This document shows, piece after piece, positions 1 to 7,099 of a DNA stretch of 20,624 nt. Origin of the DNA: Bermanella sp034112325 (GTDB lineage Bacteria; Pseudomonadota; Gammaproteobacteria; Pseudomonadales; Oceanobacteraceae); NCBI GenBank assembly GCA_034112325.1, contig JAWUVO010000043.1, forward strand, positions 1 to 20,624, read 5' to 3'. A model generated the notes under the pieces. It did not search any database, was not told the origin of the DNA, and worked only from the letters and a program-made list of their open reading frames with translations. Positions within the stretch are counted from its first letter, which is position 1. Every line of letters begins with the position of its first letter. Made by a program: the position numbers and the translations under genes.

Positions 1-167
1 AACTTACTAAATTAATCGATCTAGGAATATCGTTTAGAAAAATTGTTTAGAAACTACTATGAAATGAAGATTAAACAGACAAACGTAAGTGGTCTGTGCG
101 ATATCGAACCGACAATAAACCTTAGAGGATTATTATGGAGGTATAGCTACATTGATAGAGTTTAGTT

Positions 168-195
168 AGCGGATTTAATGAGTATTTTATTCGCT
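168..195 (+). repeat. Imperfect inverted repeat in the leader of the coiled-coil gene
   Basis: Positions 168-179 and 184-195 can fold into an imperfect 12-position stem (AGCG closing against CGCT, one G-T wobble, two mismatches) with a 4-nt GAGT loop, about 65 bases upstream of the start at 261. No T-tract follows, so it does not look like a terminator. It could be a leader-RNA hairpin or a chance AT-rich fold. The rest of 1-260 shows only a short direct repeat (GTTTAGAAA at 32-40 and 45-53) and no convincing gene. Confidence 0.25.
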
Positions 196-247
196 GGTTA
201 ATAAATATCCAAGATGTGGCTGAAAAGTTTAAACACTACATAGATAA

Positions 248-252
248 AAGGA
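248..252 (+). promoter_or_regulatory. Ribosome binding site that sets the start at 261
   Basis: AAGGA lies 8 nt before the ATG at 261. The in-frame GTG at 216 has no comparable site, so the shorter protein is preferred. Confidence 0.7.
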
Positions 253-260
253 TAATTAAA

Positions 261-557
261 ATGAGCGAACGTCAAATGCATGTGGACACAATGAAAACAA
301 AAATTGACGAATGGAGTAATGACATTGATGAAATAGAAAAAAAATCAAAAAATGCCAGTTCAGACCTAAATGAAGAATATCAAAACCAAATAGGAGGACT
401 TAAGACACAACGAGATGACGCCCTTATAAAGCTGGAAGAAATTCAAAATACAACGGATAGCACTTGGGAAGATGTTAAACAAGAGGCCGTAGATACATGG
501 GATGCCATTAGTAGAGCGTTTAGTTCAGCCAAAGAAAAATTATTTGATAAAACCTGA
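261..557 (+). CDS. Small coiled-coil stress-type protein (sll1863-like)
   Basis: The product is a 98-residue, highly charged and almost wholly helical protein beginning MSERQMHVDTMKTKIDEW. Lys/Glu-rich heptads run over roughly residues 5-65, followed by a Trp-containing amphipathic segment (around STWEDVKQ and TWDAISRAFSSA) that could contact a membrane or partner. It has no signal peptide, membrane segment or catalytic motif. It resembles the short coiled-coil proteins often annotated as sll1863-family stress-response proteins, which have no established biochemical role. The start at 261 is chosen for its Shine-Dalgarno site. The next gene, a PRC-barrel protein on the same strand about 115 bases downstream, is also of a type often linked to stress or envelope conditions. 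Family assignment rests on overall resemblance rather than a diagnostic motif. Confidence 0.7.
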   Translation: MSERQMHVDTMKTKIDEWSNDIDEIEKKSKNASSDLNEEYQNQIGGLKTQRDDALIKLEEIQNTTDSTWEDVKQEAVDTWDAISRAFSSAKEKLFDKT

Positions 558-660
558 TCAAAATAAGCTCTTTAGTAGATTCATAATATATACCGTAGCG
601 TGCGATAGCAGAACGACCACCACAAACAACACTTTACCGATCTAAATAATGTTGCCAAAA

Positions 661-664
661 AGGA
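661..664 (+). promoter_or_regulatory. Ribosome binding site that sets the start at 673
   Basis: AGGA preceded by an A-run lies 8 nt before the ATG at 673. The upstream in-frame ATG at 649 has no site before it, and the family typically begins MLRS, matching the 673 start. Confidence 0.7.
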
Positions 665-672
665 AACCGACT

Positions 673-1455
673 ATGTTACGCAGTATGAATAACTTGAACG
701 ATTACGAAATCGTCGCTAAAGACGGTAATGTTGGCCACGTCAAAGATTTTCTATTTGATGATGTATCTTGGGTTGTCCGCTATTTTGTCGTCGAAACGGG
801 GAGCTGGCTCTCTAGTCGAAAGGTACTTATTTCTCCCATTGCCGTTGAGGAACCAAACTGGGCGAAAAAAATTCTTCCGGTTTTGATTACAAAAGAACAG
901 GTTAGAAATAGCCCCCACATCGATACTGACAAACCCGTCTCACGACAGCACGAATTTGATTATTTTGGCTACTATGGATATCCGAATTATTGGGGAGGTT
1001 CAGGACTCTGGGGGGCGGGTATGTACCCTTATAACTTGCATCCTGGTTATACAGAATCTAATCAAGACCCAAGTAGTATGAATAATTCAGCCGAGAACAA
1101 CCAGGAGATGGATCCTAATTTGCGCAGCTGCCATGCCGTAATTGGCTATCATATACATGCATTAGATGGCGAGATTGGCCACGTATCGGCAATATTTGTG
1201 GAAGAAAATACCTGGGCTATTCGCTACCTAGTAATCGATACCAGTAATTGGTGGGGCGGTCACAAAGTATTGATATCGCCAGAGTGGGTCGACGAGGTGA
1301 GTTGGCTAAATGCTACAGTTTCAATCGACCTTGACCGTCAAACCATAAAAGATTCCCCTGAATACCTGTCCATGAAGCAGCTAAATCGTGACTTCGAAAC
1401 TGGAATTTATAGCCATTATGGGCGTCCAGGCTATTGGGTAGTGGACGGAGACTGA
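673..1455 (+). CDS. Protein with two PRC-barrel domains
   Basis: The 260-residue protein has two copies of the PRC-barrel fold. The first covers about residues 3-84 (DGNVGHVKDFLFDD, then VVRYFVVETGSWL and RKVLISP). The second covers about 150-235 (DGEIGHVSAIFVEENTW, AIRYLVIDTSNW, HKVLISP). The joining segment, about residues 93-150, is rich in Tyr, Gly, Trp, Pro and Asn and looks disordered. PRC barrels occur in photosynthetic reaction centre H subunits and in the RNA-processing factor RimM; stand-alone double-barrel versions are common in bacteria and have no defined function. No signal peptide or membrane helix is visible, so it is probably cytoplasmic. The two barrels share the GHV...FDD/VEE...W.IRY...KVLISP pattern, which suggests internal duplication. 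The family call is strong; the role is unknown. Confidence 0.85.
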   Translation: MLRSMNNLNDYEIVAKDGNVGHVKDFLFDDVSWVVRYFVVETGSWLSSRKVLISPIAVEEPNWAKKILPVLITKEQVRNSPHIDTDKPVSRQHEFDYFGYYGYPNYWGGSGLWGAGMYPYNLHPGYTESNQDPSSMNNSAENNQEMDPNLRSCHAVIGYHIHALDGEIGHVSAIFVEENTWAIRYLVIDTSNWWGGHKVLISPEWVDEVSWLNATVSIDLDRQTIKDSPEYLSMKQLNRDFETGIYSHYGRPGYWVVDGD

Positions 1456-1744
1456 GTTCGCAAAAGATTACAAATGGTTCGAAGCCGTTGTATAGATAAC
1501 ATCTATCAATTTTGTATCAAGCTACATTAACCTGCGGCTATTTGGTTCTTGATTACGTCAAAAATTTAGAGTCAATTTTCGCATTACTTCACCAATCGCT
1601 TGTATCTTTGACTCCCCTGCTCTAATGAGTCTATCTTTTTTTGCCGCGATATCTGTATTATATTTCTTTATTGAAACGGCAGCCAAGTAGGATTTTGGGC
1701 TAATCCTTAATGATCCTTAGTTACTTAAGGTTCAGATACACTCG

Positions 1745-4309
1745 TTAACAGGATTCTATTAACATTTTTAACTCTGTTATTTTTACCGGCTTAGATAAAA
1801 AATCATTCATACCAGATAACCGAGCTTTTTGTTTAAATTCATTGGCTGTATGAGCACTTAAAGCAACTACCTTTAAAGGGTCTTTGTTATTGGCTTTTTC
1901 GCTATTACGGATTACTTTTGTTGTTTCGTAACCGTCCATACCAGGCATTTCTATATCCATTAAAATAATATCAAATTCACTATTACTAATTGCTTCAATC
2001 GCTTTTTCACCTGACTCTACTATTTGATACGTCACATCAAAACGTTCAAGTATTTTACCAATAATCATACGGTTAGTTTTGTCATCGTCTACTGCTAGCA
2101 CATGTTTTAAAGTGGCTTCTTTTACTTCTGATGAAATGACTGTTTTTTCATTCTTTTCATGAGCTAATAATTCATAAGCATTGAACAGTGACTTTCTAGA
2201 TAAAACACCCTTTATAGAAAGGCTTGCCTTATCGCTAGAAACTAATGCATTTCCATCTTTATCTATACTAAATTGATACGCTGTTTCTTTATTGTTTAAA
2301 TGGAATCTAGACGCAATAAAACTAGACTCTTGTATATCATTTATACAAAACTTTATTGGTAATAACTGACTAACTATACCGCTTGATAAAGGCATTAAAG
2401 ATATGTCTACCGTAAATGTTGACCCCTCTCCCTCTGAGGAACTCACAGTAACTGTTCCGTTTAAAAGTTCGCATATACGTTTGGTAATAACCAAACCTAA
2501 ACCAGTACCACCATAATAACGAGAAGTTGTATCACTTGCTTGAACAAAGGCGCCAAAAACTCGATCCATTTGTTCTTGATTCATGCCAATTCCTGAATCC
2601 GATACTTCGATTTTTAAGCGGTTCTTTTTAGACATACTTACATGCAACCAAATAAAGCCTTGATGGGTAAACTTTATTGAATTGGATAATAGATTCATTA
2701 CTACATGCTTTAATAAAACATCATCAATGTATATTTTACTTGGAACATTGTCGGCATAAGTAAGCCAAAACCGAATAGGTTGCTTCCTTAATTTAAGCTC
2801 AAATAATTGGCTTATCTCTTCAAATAGATCAATAGTATTTGTCTCTCGATCTATGGTTACAACCTTACCAGCTTCTAATTTAGAGTATTCTAGTATGTTA
2901 TCTAGAGTATTTAATAGTGAATTACCTGAGCGCTCTATTATATCTACAAACTGGTTTTGATCTGTGGTTAGATCCGCCTTTTTTAATAGTTGAGATGAAC
3001 CTAAAATTGCATTCATGGGTGTTTTAATTTCATGACTAATAGTGGCTATAAACGCGTCTTTAATATGATTACTCTTTTCTAACTGTTCATTAGATAAACG
3101 TAAAATATCGCTAGACATAATTTCTATATCTAACTTTTCTTGACGTAATATTTTTATTCTATCAGCTAGAGCTAGTGACAATAGAACTACTTCTACAGTA
3201 GACCCTATTTGAAGTGTGTGGATATTTGCAATTTCTAATGGAAGTACACCAAGAATACCTAACATTGAGATTGTGCCTGATATTAAAAAAACAGACCAAG
3301 CTACCAGCACAATTTTAGCAGTTCGGTTACCCTTAATGACTAATAGAATTATCGCGACTAAAGCTAGATTAAAAAAGATAGAGGTAGTAATTAAAGAGGC
3401 ATAAATTGAAACGTCATAATCTCCAAACAAAACCAGCCATATGCTAAATATCATGGTATAGCTAACAATAGTTAGTAGCCGATCGAACCTTGGAATATGT
3501 TCTTTTGTGTTTAATAATTTCCGTACAAATAATAAACCGCAAAATAATGATAAGACCCCAAATAAAGGCGTACTTATATTGCTCCACCAAGGATAATTAG
3601 GCCATAAAAATTGATGCGAAAACCCTTGTAGGCCCATCTGAAAAAGTACCATAAAAGAAATAAACGCTACATAATAAATGTAATTATGGTCTCTGGTAGA
3701 AATATATAAAAATAAATTAAATAAGATCATAACTAACATAGCGCCAAAAAATGCCATTTGAATACTTAGGTGTGCGCCATAATGAGGAAGATAATCAGAC
3801 TCAGCCCAAAGCTCTAAAGGGACTTGAATACTATCTTGTGTTTTGACATATAAAAAATAGGTTTGAAGATTGGAATGAACATCTAGCGGAAATACAAATT
3901 GATGAAGTGGTGTTGGTCTTTTTATAAATTGACGACGGTCGCCTGTGACAATTTTATTAAACCCACCATTTTTTAATGGTTCGAATAGAATCACCTCATC
4001 AAGTAAAGAGAAAGGTATTTCTAACAACCATTTATCATCTTTAGCCTGTGAAAAATCAAATTTGAAACGAAACCAATAATGCGAAGAATCATAGCCGTCG
4101 CCAAAGTCGCGACCTAAAGGCGGTTCAAAGCGATCGATAGGCAGAGAAGCCACCTGATCTATGGTGAAAGAGTCTTGTGTTTTAAGCCAATATAAATGAT
4201 CGTTTAAGCTATAATTTCCACTTTTAACTATTAGATCTGCCTGGGCTAGGCCTGAGATAAAAAGCCCGAGTAGTATCGCAGCAGCAATCAATTTGGAAAA
4301 ATACTTCAT
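1745..4309 (-). CDS. 7TMR-DISM hybrid sensor histidine kinase with receiver domain
   Basis: This 854-residue membrane sensor has a signal peptide at residues 1-24, then an extracytoplasmic 7TMR-DISM sensory domain (about 25-175) and seven membrane helices (about 183-385). A short helical linker leads to the HisKA domain, with the autophosphorylated histidine at H426 in ATISHEIKTPMN. The ATPase domain follows, with N-box residues N539 and N543, G1 box DSGIGM at 571-576 and G2 box GGTGLGL at 600-606. A weakly conserved stretch (about 640-730) precedes a complete receiver domain with phospho-acceptor D785 (ILMDIEMPG), acidic pocket in AVDDD and conserved K840. No HPt domain is present, so phosphate must pass to a separate HPt protein or be used in cis. 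DISM domains are inferred to sense carbohydrates or other envelope ligands; the ligand here cannot be read. No response regulator is adjacent. It is divergent from the DUF2956 gene. Confidence 0.93.
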   Translation of the reverse strand: MKYFSKLIAAAILLGLFISGLAQADLIVKSGNYSLNDHLYWLKTQDSFTIDQVASLPIDRFEPPLGRDFGDGYDSSHYWFRFKFDFSQAKDDKWLLEIPFSLLDEVILFEPLKNGGFNKIVTGDRRQFIKRPTPLHQFVFPLDVHSNLQTYFLYVKTQDSIQVPLELWAESDYLPHYGAHLSIQMAFFGAMLVMILFNLFLYISTRDHNYIYYVAFISFMVLFQMGLQGFSHQFLWPNYPWWSNISTPLFGVLSLFCGLLFVRKLLNTKEHIPRFDRLLTIVSYTMIFSIWLVLFGDYDVSIYASLITTSIFFNLALVAIILLVIKGNRTAKIVLVAWSVFLISGTISMLGILGVLPLEIANIHTLQIGSTVEVVLLSLALADRIKILRQEKLDIEIMSSDILRLSNEQLEKSNHIKDAFIATISHEIKTPMNAILGSSQLLKKADLTTDQNQFVDIIERSGNSLLNTLDNILEYSKLEAGKVVTIDRETNTIDLFEEISQLFELKLRKQPIRFWLTYADNVPSKIYIDDVLLKHVVMNLLSNSIKFTHQGFIWLHVSMSKKNRLKIEVSDSGIGMNQEQMDRVFGAFVQASDTTSRYYGGTGLGLVITKRICELLNGTVTVSSSEGEGSTFTVDISLMPLSSGIVSQLLPIKFCINDIQESSFIASRFHLNNKETAYQFSIDKDGNALVSSDKASLSIKGVLSRKSLFNAYELLAHEKNEKTVISSEVKEATLKHVLAVDDDKTNRMIIGKILERFDVTYQIVESGEKAIEAISNSEFDIILMDIEMPGMDGYETTKVIRNSEKANNKDPLKVVALSAHTANEFKQKARLSGMNDFLSKPVKITELKMLIESC

Positions 4310-4373
4310 AAAAGCTTACTATCCTGACAATGTTTATCTATCCATAGAATCGATACATAATACATAAGTATTC

Positions 4374-4401
4374 TTGATATTGGTATTTACTTGCTGTTAA
4401 T
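4374..4401 (+). promoter_or_regulatory. Candidate sigma-70 promoter for the DUF2956 gene
   Basis: TTGATA at 4374-4379 (five of six -35 positions) and GTTAAT at 4396-4401 (four of six -10 positions) are 16 nt apart, placing a start of transcription near 4408, about 50 bases before the ATG at 4457. The region is AT-rich, so such matches arise easily by chance. Confidence 0.35.
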
Positions 4402-4456
4402 AGTTACATGCACCACCCGAGCTCTTTATTTGAATGAATAGGTTGTAAGATAAATT

Positions 4457-4849
4457 ATGAATACTGAAAAATTACAAAAATCTAAAAGCCGGTCTAAAAG
4501 CCGGTCTAATGGCCCGTCTAAAACTAATAATAAAGCCACTGTTTCAGATAAAACTGTACAAGAAGCAGGCAGTATAGCCAAGGGCATACAAAAGCCAGGA
4601 CAAACAAAAGAACAAACTAAGCTAATTGCCCAAGGCATTCAAAAAGGTATTGAAGCTTATAAAAAACAACAGAAAGCAAAATCAAGAGAGCTAGATAAGC
4701 AGCTAAAAAAAGCTAAGCGATCAACAGCAAACTTTGAACCGATTAATGAGGCTGATTTACCAAGCAACTCGCCAAGAAGTCAGGTATTGCCTTGGAGTTT
4801 ATTAATCGCTTCTTGGGTTGGTTTTACGGCCTACCTGTTACTAAAGTAA
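4457..4849 (+). CDS. DUF2956 family protein with C-terminal membrane anchor
   Basis: The 130-residue protein matches the DUF2956 family through its central block (about residues 33-90): SIAKGIQKPGQTKEQTKLIA, then QGIQKGIEAYKKQQKAKSRE and a Lys/Arg-rich helix. A single hydrophobic helix near the C-terminus (about 111-129, LPWSLLIASWVGFTAYLLL) would anchor it in the inner membrane with the basic part in the cytoplasm. The N-terminus carries a short KSRSKSRSNGPSK stretch encoded by 12-nt DNA repeats. The family is confined largely to Gammaproteobacteria and has no known function. A membrane-anchored glutaredoxin follows 161 bases downstream on the same strand, possibly in the same transcript. 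The ATG has only a weak Shine-Dalgarno sequence. Confidence 0.85.
   Translation: MNTEKLQKSKSRSKSRSNGPSKTNNKATVSDKTVQEAGSIAKGIQKPGQTKEQTKLIAQGIQKGIEAYKKQQKAKSRELDKQLKKAKRSTANFEPINEADLPSNSPRSQVLPWSLLIASWVGFTAYLLLK
4481..4516 (+). repeat. 12-nt tandem repeat inside the DUF2956 gene
   Basis: TCTAAAAGCCGG occurs twice exactly (4481-4492, 4493-4504) and a third, diverged copy follows (4505-4516). It encodes the Ser-Lys-Ser-Arg repeat near the N-terminus and keeps the reading frame. Confidence 0.85.
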
Positions 4850-5010
4850 TAGCTATTATACCTAGCAACATACCAGCCTTAACGATGCAGTGTATTCGTT
4901 ACTGGCTATATATTAACCTTTGTATATAATGCGCCAACGGTTCCATTATTTGGGGATCTAGCCACATGGCCTATCCATTAAAATTTATATATATTAGGTA
5001 AATTATCTCT

Positions 5011-5397
5011 ATGAAATCACTATTTTGGGCAACAATACGCACAATTTTATCTGCTTTGATTTTGTTCTTTAACTGGGTTTTTACCCCTAAATCAGTTAAG
5101 CGTGAGGCTAAGGTTCAGGCTGAGATAAATGAAGCCACGCAAGACTTAACCTTATATCAATATAAGGCATGCCCTTTTTGTGTAAAAGTGCGCAGATCTA
5201 TGAAACGTAGTGCATTAAACATTAAGACCAAAGATGCAAAACGTTGCGATACAAGCAAACAAGAATTAGTTCAAGGCGGCGGCCAGTTAAAAGTACCTTG
5301 TCTTAAAATATCTGAGAATGGTGAAGACCGCTGGATGTATGAATCTAAAGAGATTATTAGTTACTTAAACAGTCGCTTTAACATTAACGCGGCTTAG
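5011..5397 (+). CDS. Membrane-anchored glutaredoxin-like thiol oxidoreductase
   Basis: The 128-residue protein begins with one hydrophobic helix (about residues 5-24), followed by positive residues and a short helical spacer. A glutaredoxin/GST-N-type thioredoxin fold starts near residue 46 (LTLYQYKACPFCVKVRRSM). The redox motif is C54-P-F-C57, the cis-proline is in KVPCL (P96), and the C-terminal YESKEIISYLNSRF matches the glutathione-binding and final helix region of the family. The positive-inside rule favours a cytoplasmic catalytic domain tethered to the inner membrane. A third cysteine directly after the cis-proline (C97) is a visible feature of this protein. Family members reduce disulfides or mixed glutathione disulfides; the substrate is unknown. 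The gene ends before a strong bidirectional terminator. Confidence 0.85.
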   Translation: MKSLFWATIRTILSALILFFNWVFTPKSVKREAKVQAEINEATQDLTLYQYKACPFCVKVRRSMKRSALNIKTKDAKRCDTSKQELVQGGGQLKVPCLKISENGEDRWMYESKEIISYLNSRFNINAA

Positions 5398-5460
5398 TAG
5401 AAGATTAATGCCCAATTAATTTTAGGTAGCGTGTTTATATAAATTGTTCTAAACCAATAA

Positions 5461-5495
5461 AAAAGCCAGACTCTAAACTAGAGTCTGGCTTTTTT
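5461..5495. terminator. Bidirectional intrinsic terminator between the glutaredoxin gene and rhlE
   Basis: A perfect 11-bp stem, GCCAGACTCTA (5465-5475) with TAGAGTCTGGC (5479-5489), has a 3-nt loop and is flanked by an A-run on the left and a T-run on the right. It can therefore end transcription from both sides. It sits between two convergent genes, stops at 5397 (+) and 5520 (-). Confidence 0.93.
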
Positions 5496-5519
5496 GTGTA
5501 AAGAACCTTTTAATTTAGC

Positions 5520-6941
5520 TTACTTATTCCAAGGATTTTCGTTAGATGCATTGCCACCAGTAGAAACCTTAGCCGGCTTGCGCATACCTGGCTTAACAAA
5601 ACCAGAGCTCTTGCCTTTTCCTTCACCCTCTTTATTGCCTTGAGGTTTACCATTACCCGCTGGCTTTCTGCTTTTATTTGCAGGGTTACTGCCGCGTTTA
5701 GCATCGCCATTACGCTGACCACTGTTTTGCTGACCGTCATGTGGCTTATCTTTTTTAGGTTTTTTCGCTTTAGTTGGTCGGCTGTTTAATACTGATTCGG
5801 GCAATGAATTTTGTGGTTCAAATCCCACAATGTATTCACGATCAAGTACACGGCCAATTACACGCTCTATACCTTGAAGCTCTTTAAATTCATCATGGGA
5901 AACTAAAGAAACCGCTTGTCCAGTTGCACCGGCTCGGCCAGTACGACCAATACGGTGGACATAGTCTTCAGGTACTTTAGGTAAATCGAAGTTAACAACC
6001 TGAGGCAATTGATTTATGTCGATACCGCGAGCGGCAATATCTGTTGCAACTAATACCCTTACTGCGCCTGCTTTAAAGTCTGCTAAAGCTCTAGTTCGTG
6101 CTCCTTGGCTTTTGTTGCCGTGAATCGCGGCTGCGGTAATTTTTTCAGATATTAATAACTTGGTTAATTTATTGGCACCGTGTTTAGTTTTAGAGAATAC
6201 CAACACTTGCTGCCAATTATTAGATTCAATTAATTGTATTAATAAACCCGCTTTATCTTTTTTGTCTACAGGGTAAATAAATTGTTTCACCGTTGGCGCG
6301 GTACTATTCGCAGGCGTCACTGAAATTTCTACAGGATTTTTTACAATCTTTTTAGCCAGTGATCTTATATCTGCAGAGAACGTCGCTGAAAACAATAATG
6401 TTTGTCTGTTTTGCGGCAATAACGACATAATCTTTTTAAGGTCGTGAATAAAACCCATGTCTAACATACGGTCGGCTTCATCTAAAACTAAAACCTCTAC
6501 TTTGTTAAACTTAACGGCGTTTTGATTGTATAAATCTAATAGACGACCAGGTGTGGCAACTAATACATCTACTCCGCCGCGTAGGCGCATCATTTGTGGA
6601 TTAGCTTTTACACCACCGTAAACCACTGTGCTTCTTAAAGGTAGATGCTCGCTGTAAGTTTCAACGTTGTCGGCCACCTGCTGAGCAAGTTCACGTGTAG
6701 GAGTAAGAATTAGGGCGCGTATATGGTTACTGTTGGCACGCTGACCTTTTAACAGGTTTTCTAAGATTGGTAAGGTGAAGCCGGCGGTTTTACCTGTACC
6801 GGTTTGAGCGGCTGCCATAACGTCTTTACCGTCTAGCACAGCAGGAATTGCTTTTGCTTGAATAGGGCTGGGTTCTGTATATCCTTTTTCGGTTAAGGCT
6901 TTTAGAATTGGGGCGGATAAACCTAGCGAGTCAAAGCTCAT
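5520..6941 (-). CDS. rhlE: DEAD-box ATP-dependent RNA helicase, RhlE type
   Basis: The 473-residue helicase has all core motifs in order: Q motif (SPIQAKAIP near residue 25), Walker A AAQTGTGKT (44-52), PTRELA (81-86), TPGR (130-133), DEAD (154-157), SAT (185-187), then in the second RecA-like domain VLVATDIAARGID (about 296-308) and HRIGRTGR (329-336). The opening MSFDSLGLSAPILKAL and motif context fit RhlE, which unwinds short RNA duplexes and is linked to ribosome assembly and RNA decay in Gammaproteobacteria. From about residue 385 the protein becomes a low-complexity tail rich in Lys, Gly, Asn, Pro and Arg, typical of RNA-binding tails in this family. The gene is preceded by AAGAGA and 158 bases of untranslated or intergenic sequence. 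Assignment to RhlE over other DEAD-box paralogues is likely but not certain. Confidence 0.93.
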   Translation of the reverse strand: MSFDSLGLSAPILKALTEKGYTEPSPIQAKAIPAVLDGKDVMAAAQTGTGKTAGFTLPILENLLKGQRANSNHIRALILTPTRELAQQVADNVETYSEHLPLRSTVVYGGVKANPQMMRLRGGVDVLVATPGRLLDLYNQNAVKFNKVEVLVLDEADRMLDMGFIHDLKKIMSLLPQNRQTLLFSATFSADIRSLAKKIVKNPVEISVTPANSTAPTVKQFIYPVDKKDKAGLLIQLIESNNWQQVLVFSKTKHGANKLTKLLISEKITAAAIHGNKSQGARTRALADFKAGAVRVLVATDIAARGIDINQLPQVVNFDLPKVPEDYVHRIGRTGRAGATGQAVSLVSHDEFKELQGIERVIGRVLDREYIVGFEPQNSLPESVLNSRPTKAKKPKKDKPHDGQQNSGQRNGDAKRGSNPANKSRKPAGNGKPQGNKEGEGKGKSSGFVKPGMRKPAKVSTGGNASNENPWNK

Positions 6942-7099
6942 ATATAATCTCTTTTAAGCGATGCTAACTGGACGGGCCAATTTGCATCAATAATCAGTGT
7001 TTTTGCGGCGTGCAGCTTATCTGAACCAGCATTGATATGCCATTCATAATCAGCCTAAGTAAGGTAAAGTGTGCTATTTAAGCAATTAATTAGAAATAC

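Noticed and set aside
1590..1690. A short + strand frame ending in a hydrophobic segment and FIETAAK, reminiscent of the C-terminus of an acyltransferase-3 protein.
   Set aside because: It is only about 30 codons, has no start signal and no upstream remnant, and the resemblance is to generic hydrophobic sequence. It is not enough to call a gene fragment.
1708..1731. CCTTAA...TTAAGG inverted repeat downstream of the DISM kinase gene as a terminator.
   Set aside because: The stem is only 6 bp and AT-rich, with no T-tract on the minus strand.
4875..4906. AGCC...GGCT imperfect hairpin between the DUF2956 and glutaredoxin genes as a terminator.
   Set aside because: It has a large internal loop, short stems and no U-tract.
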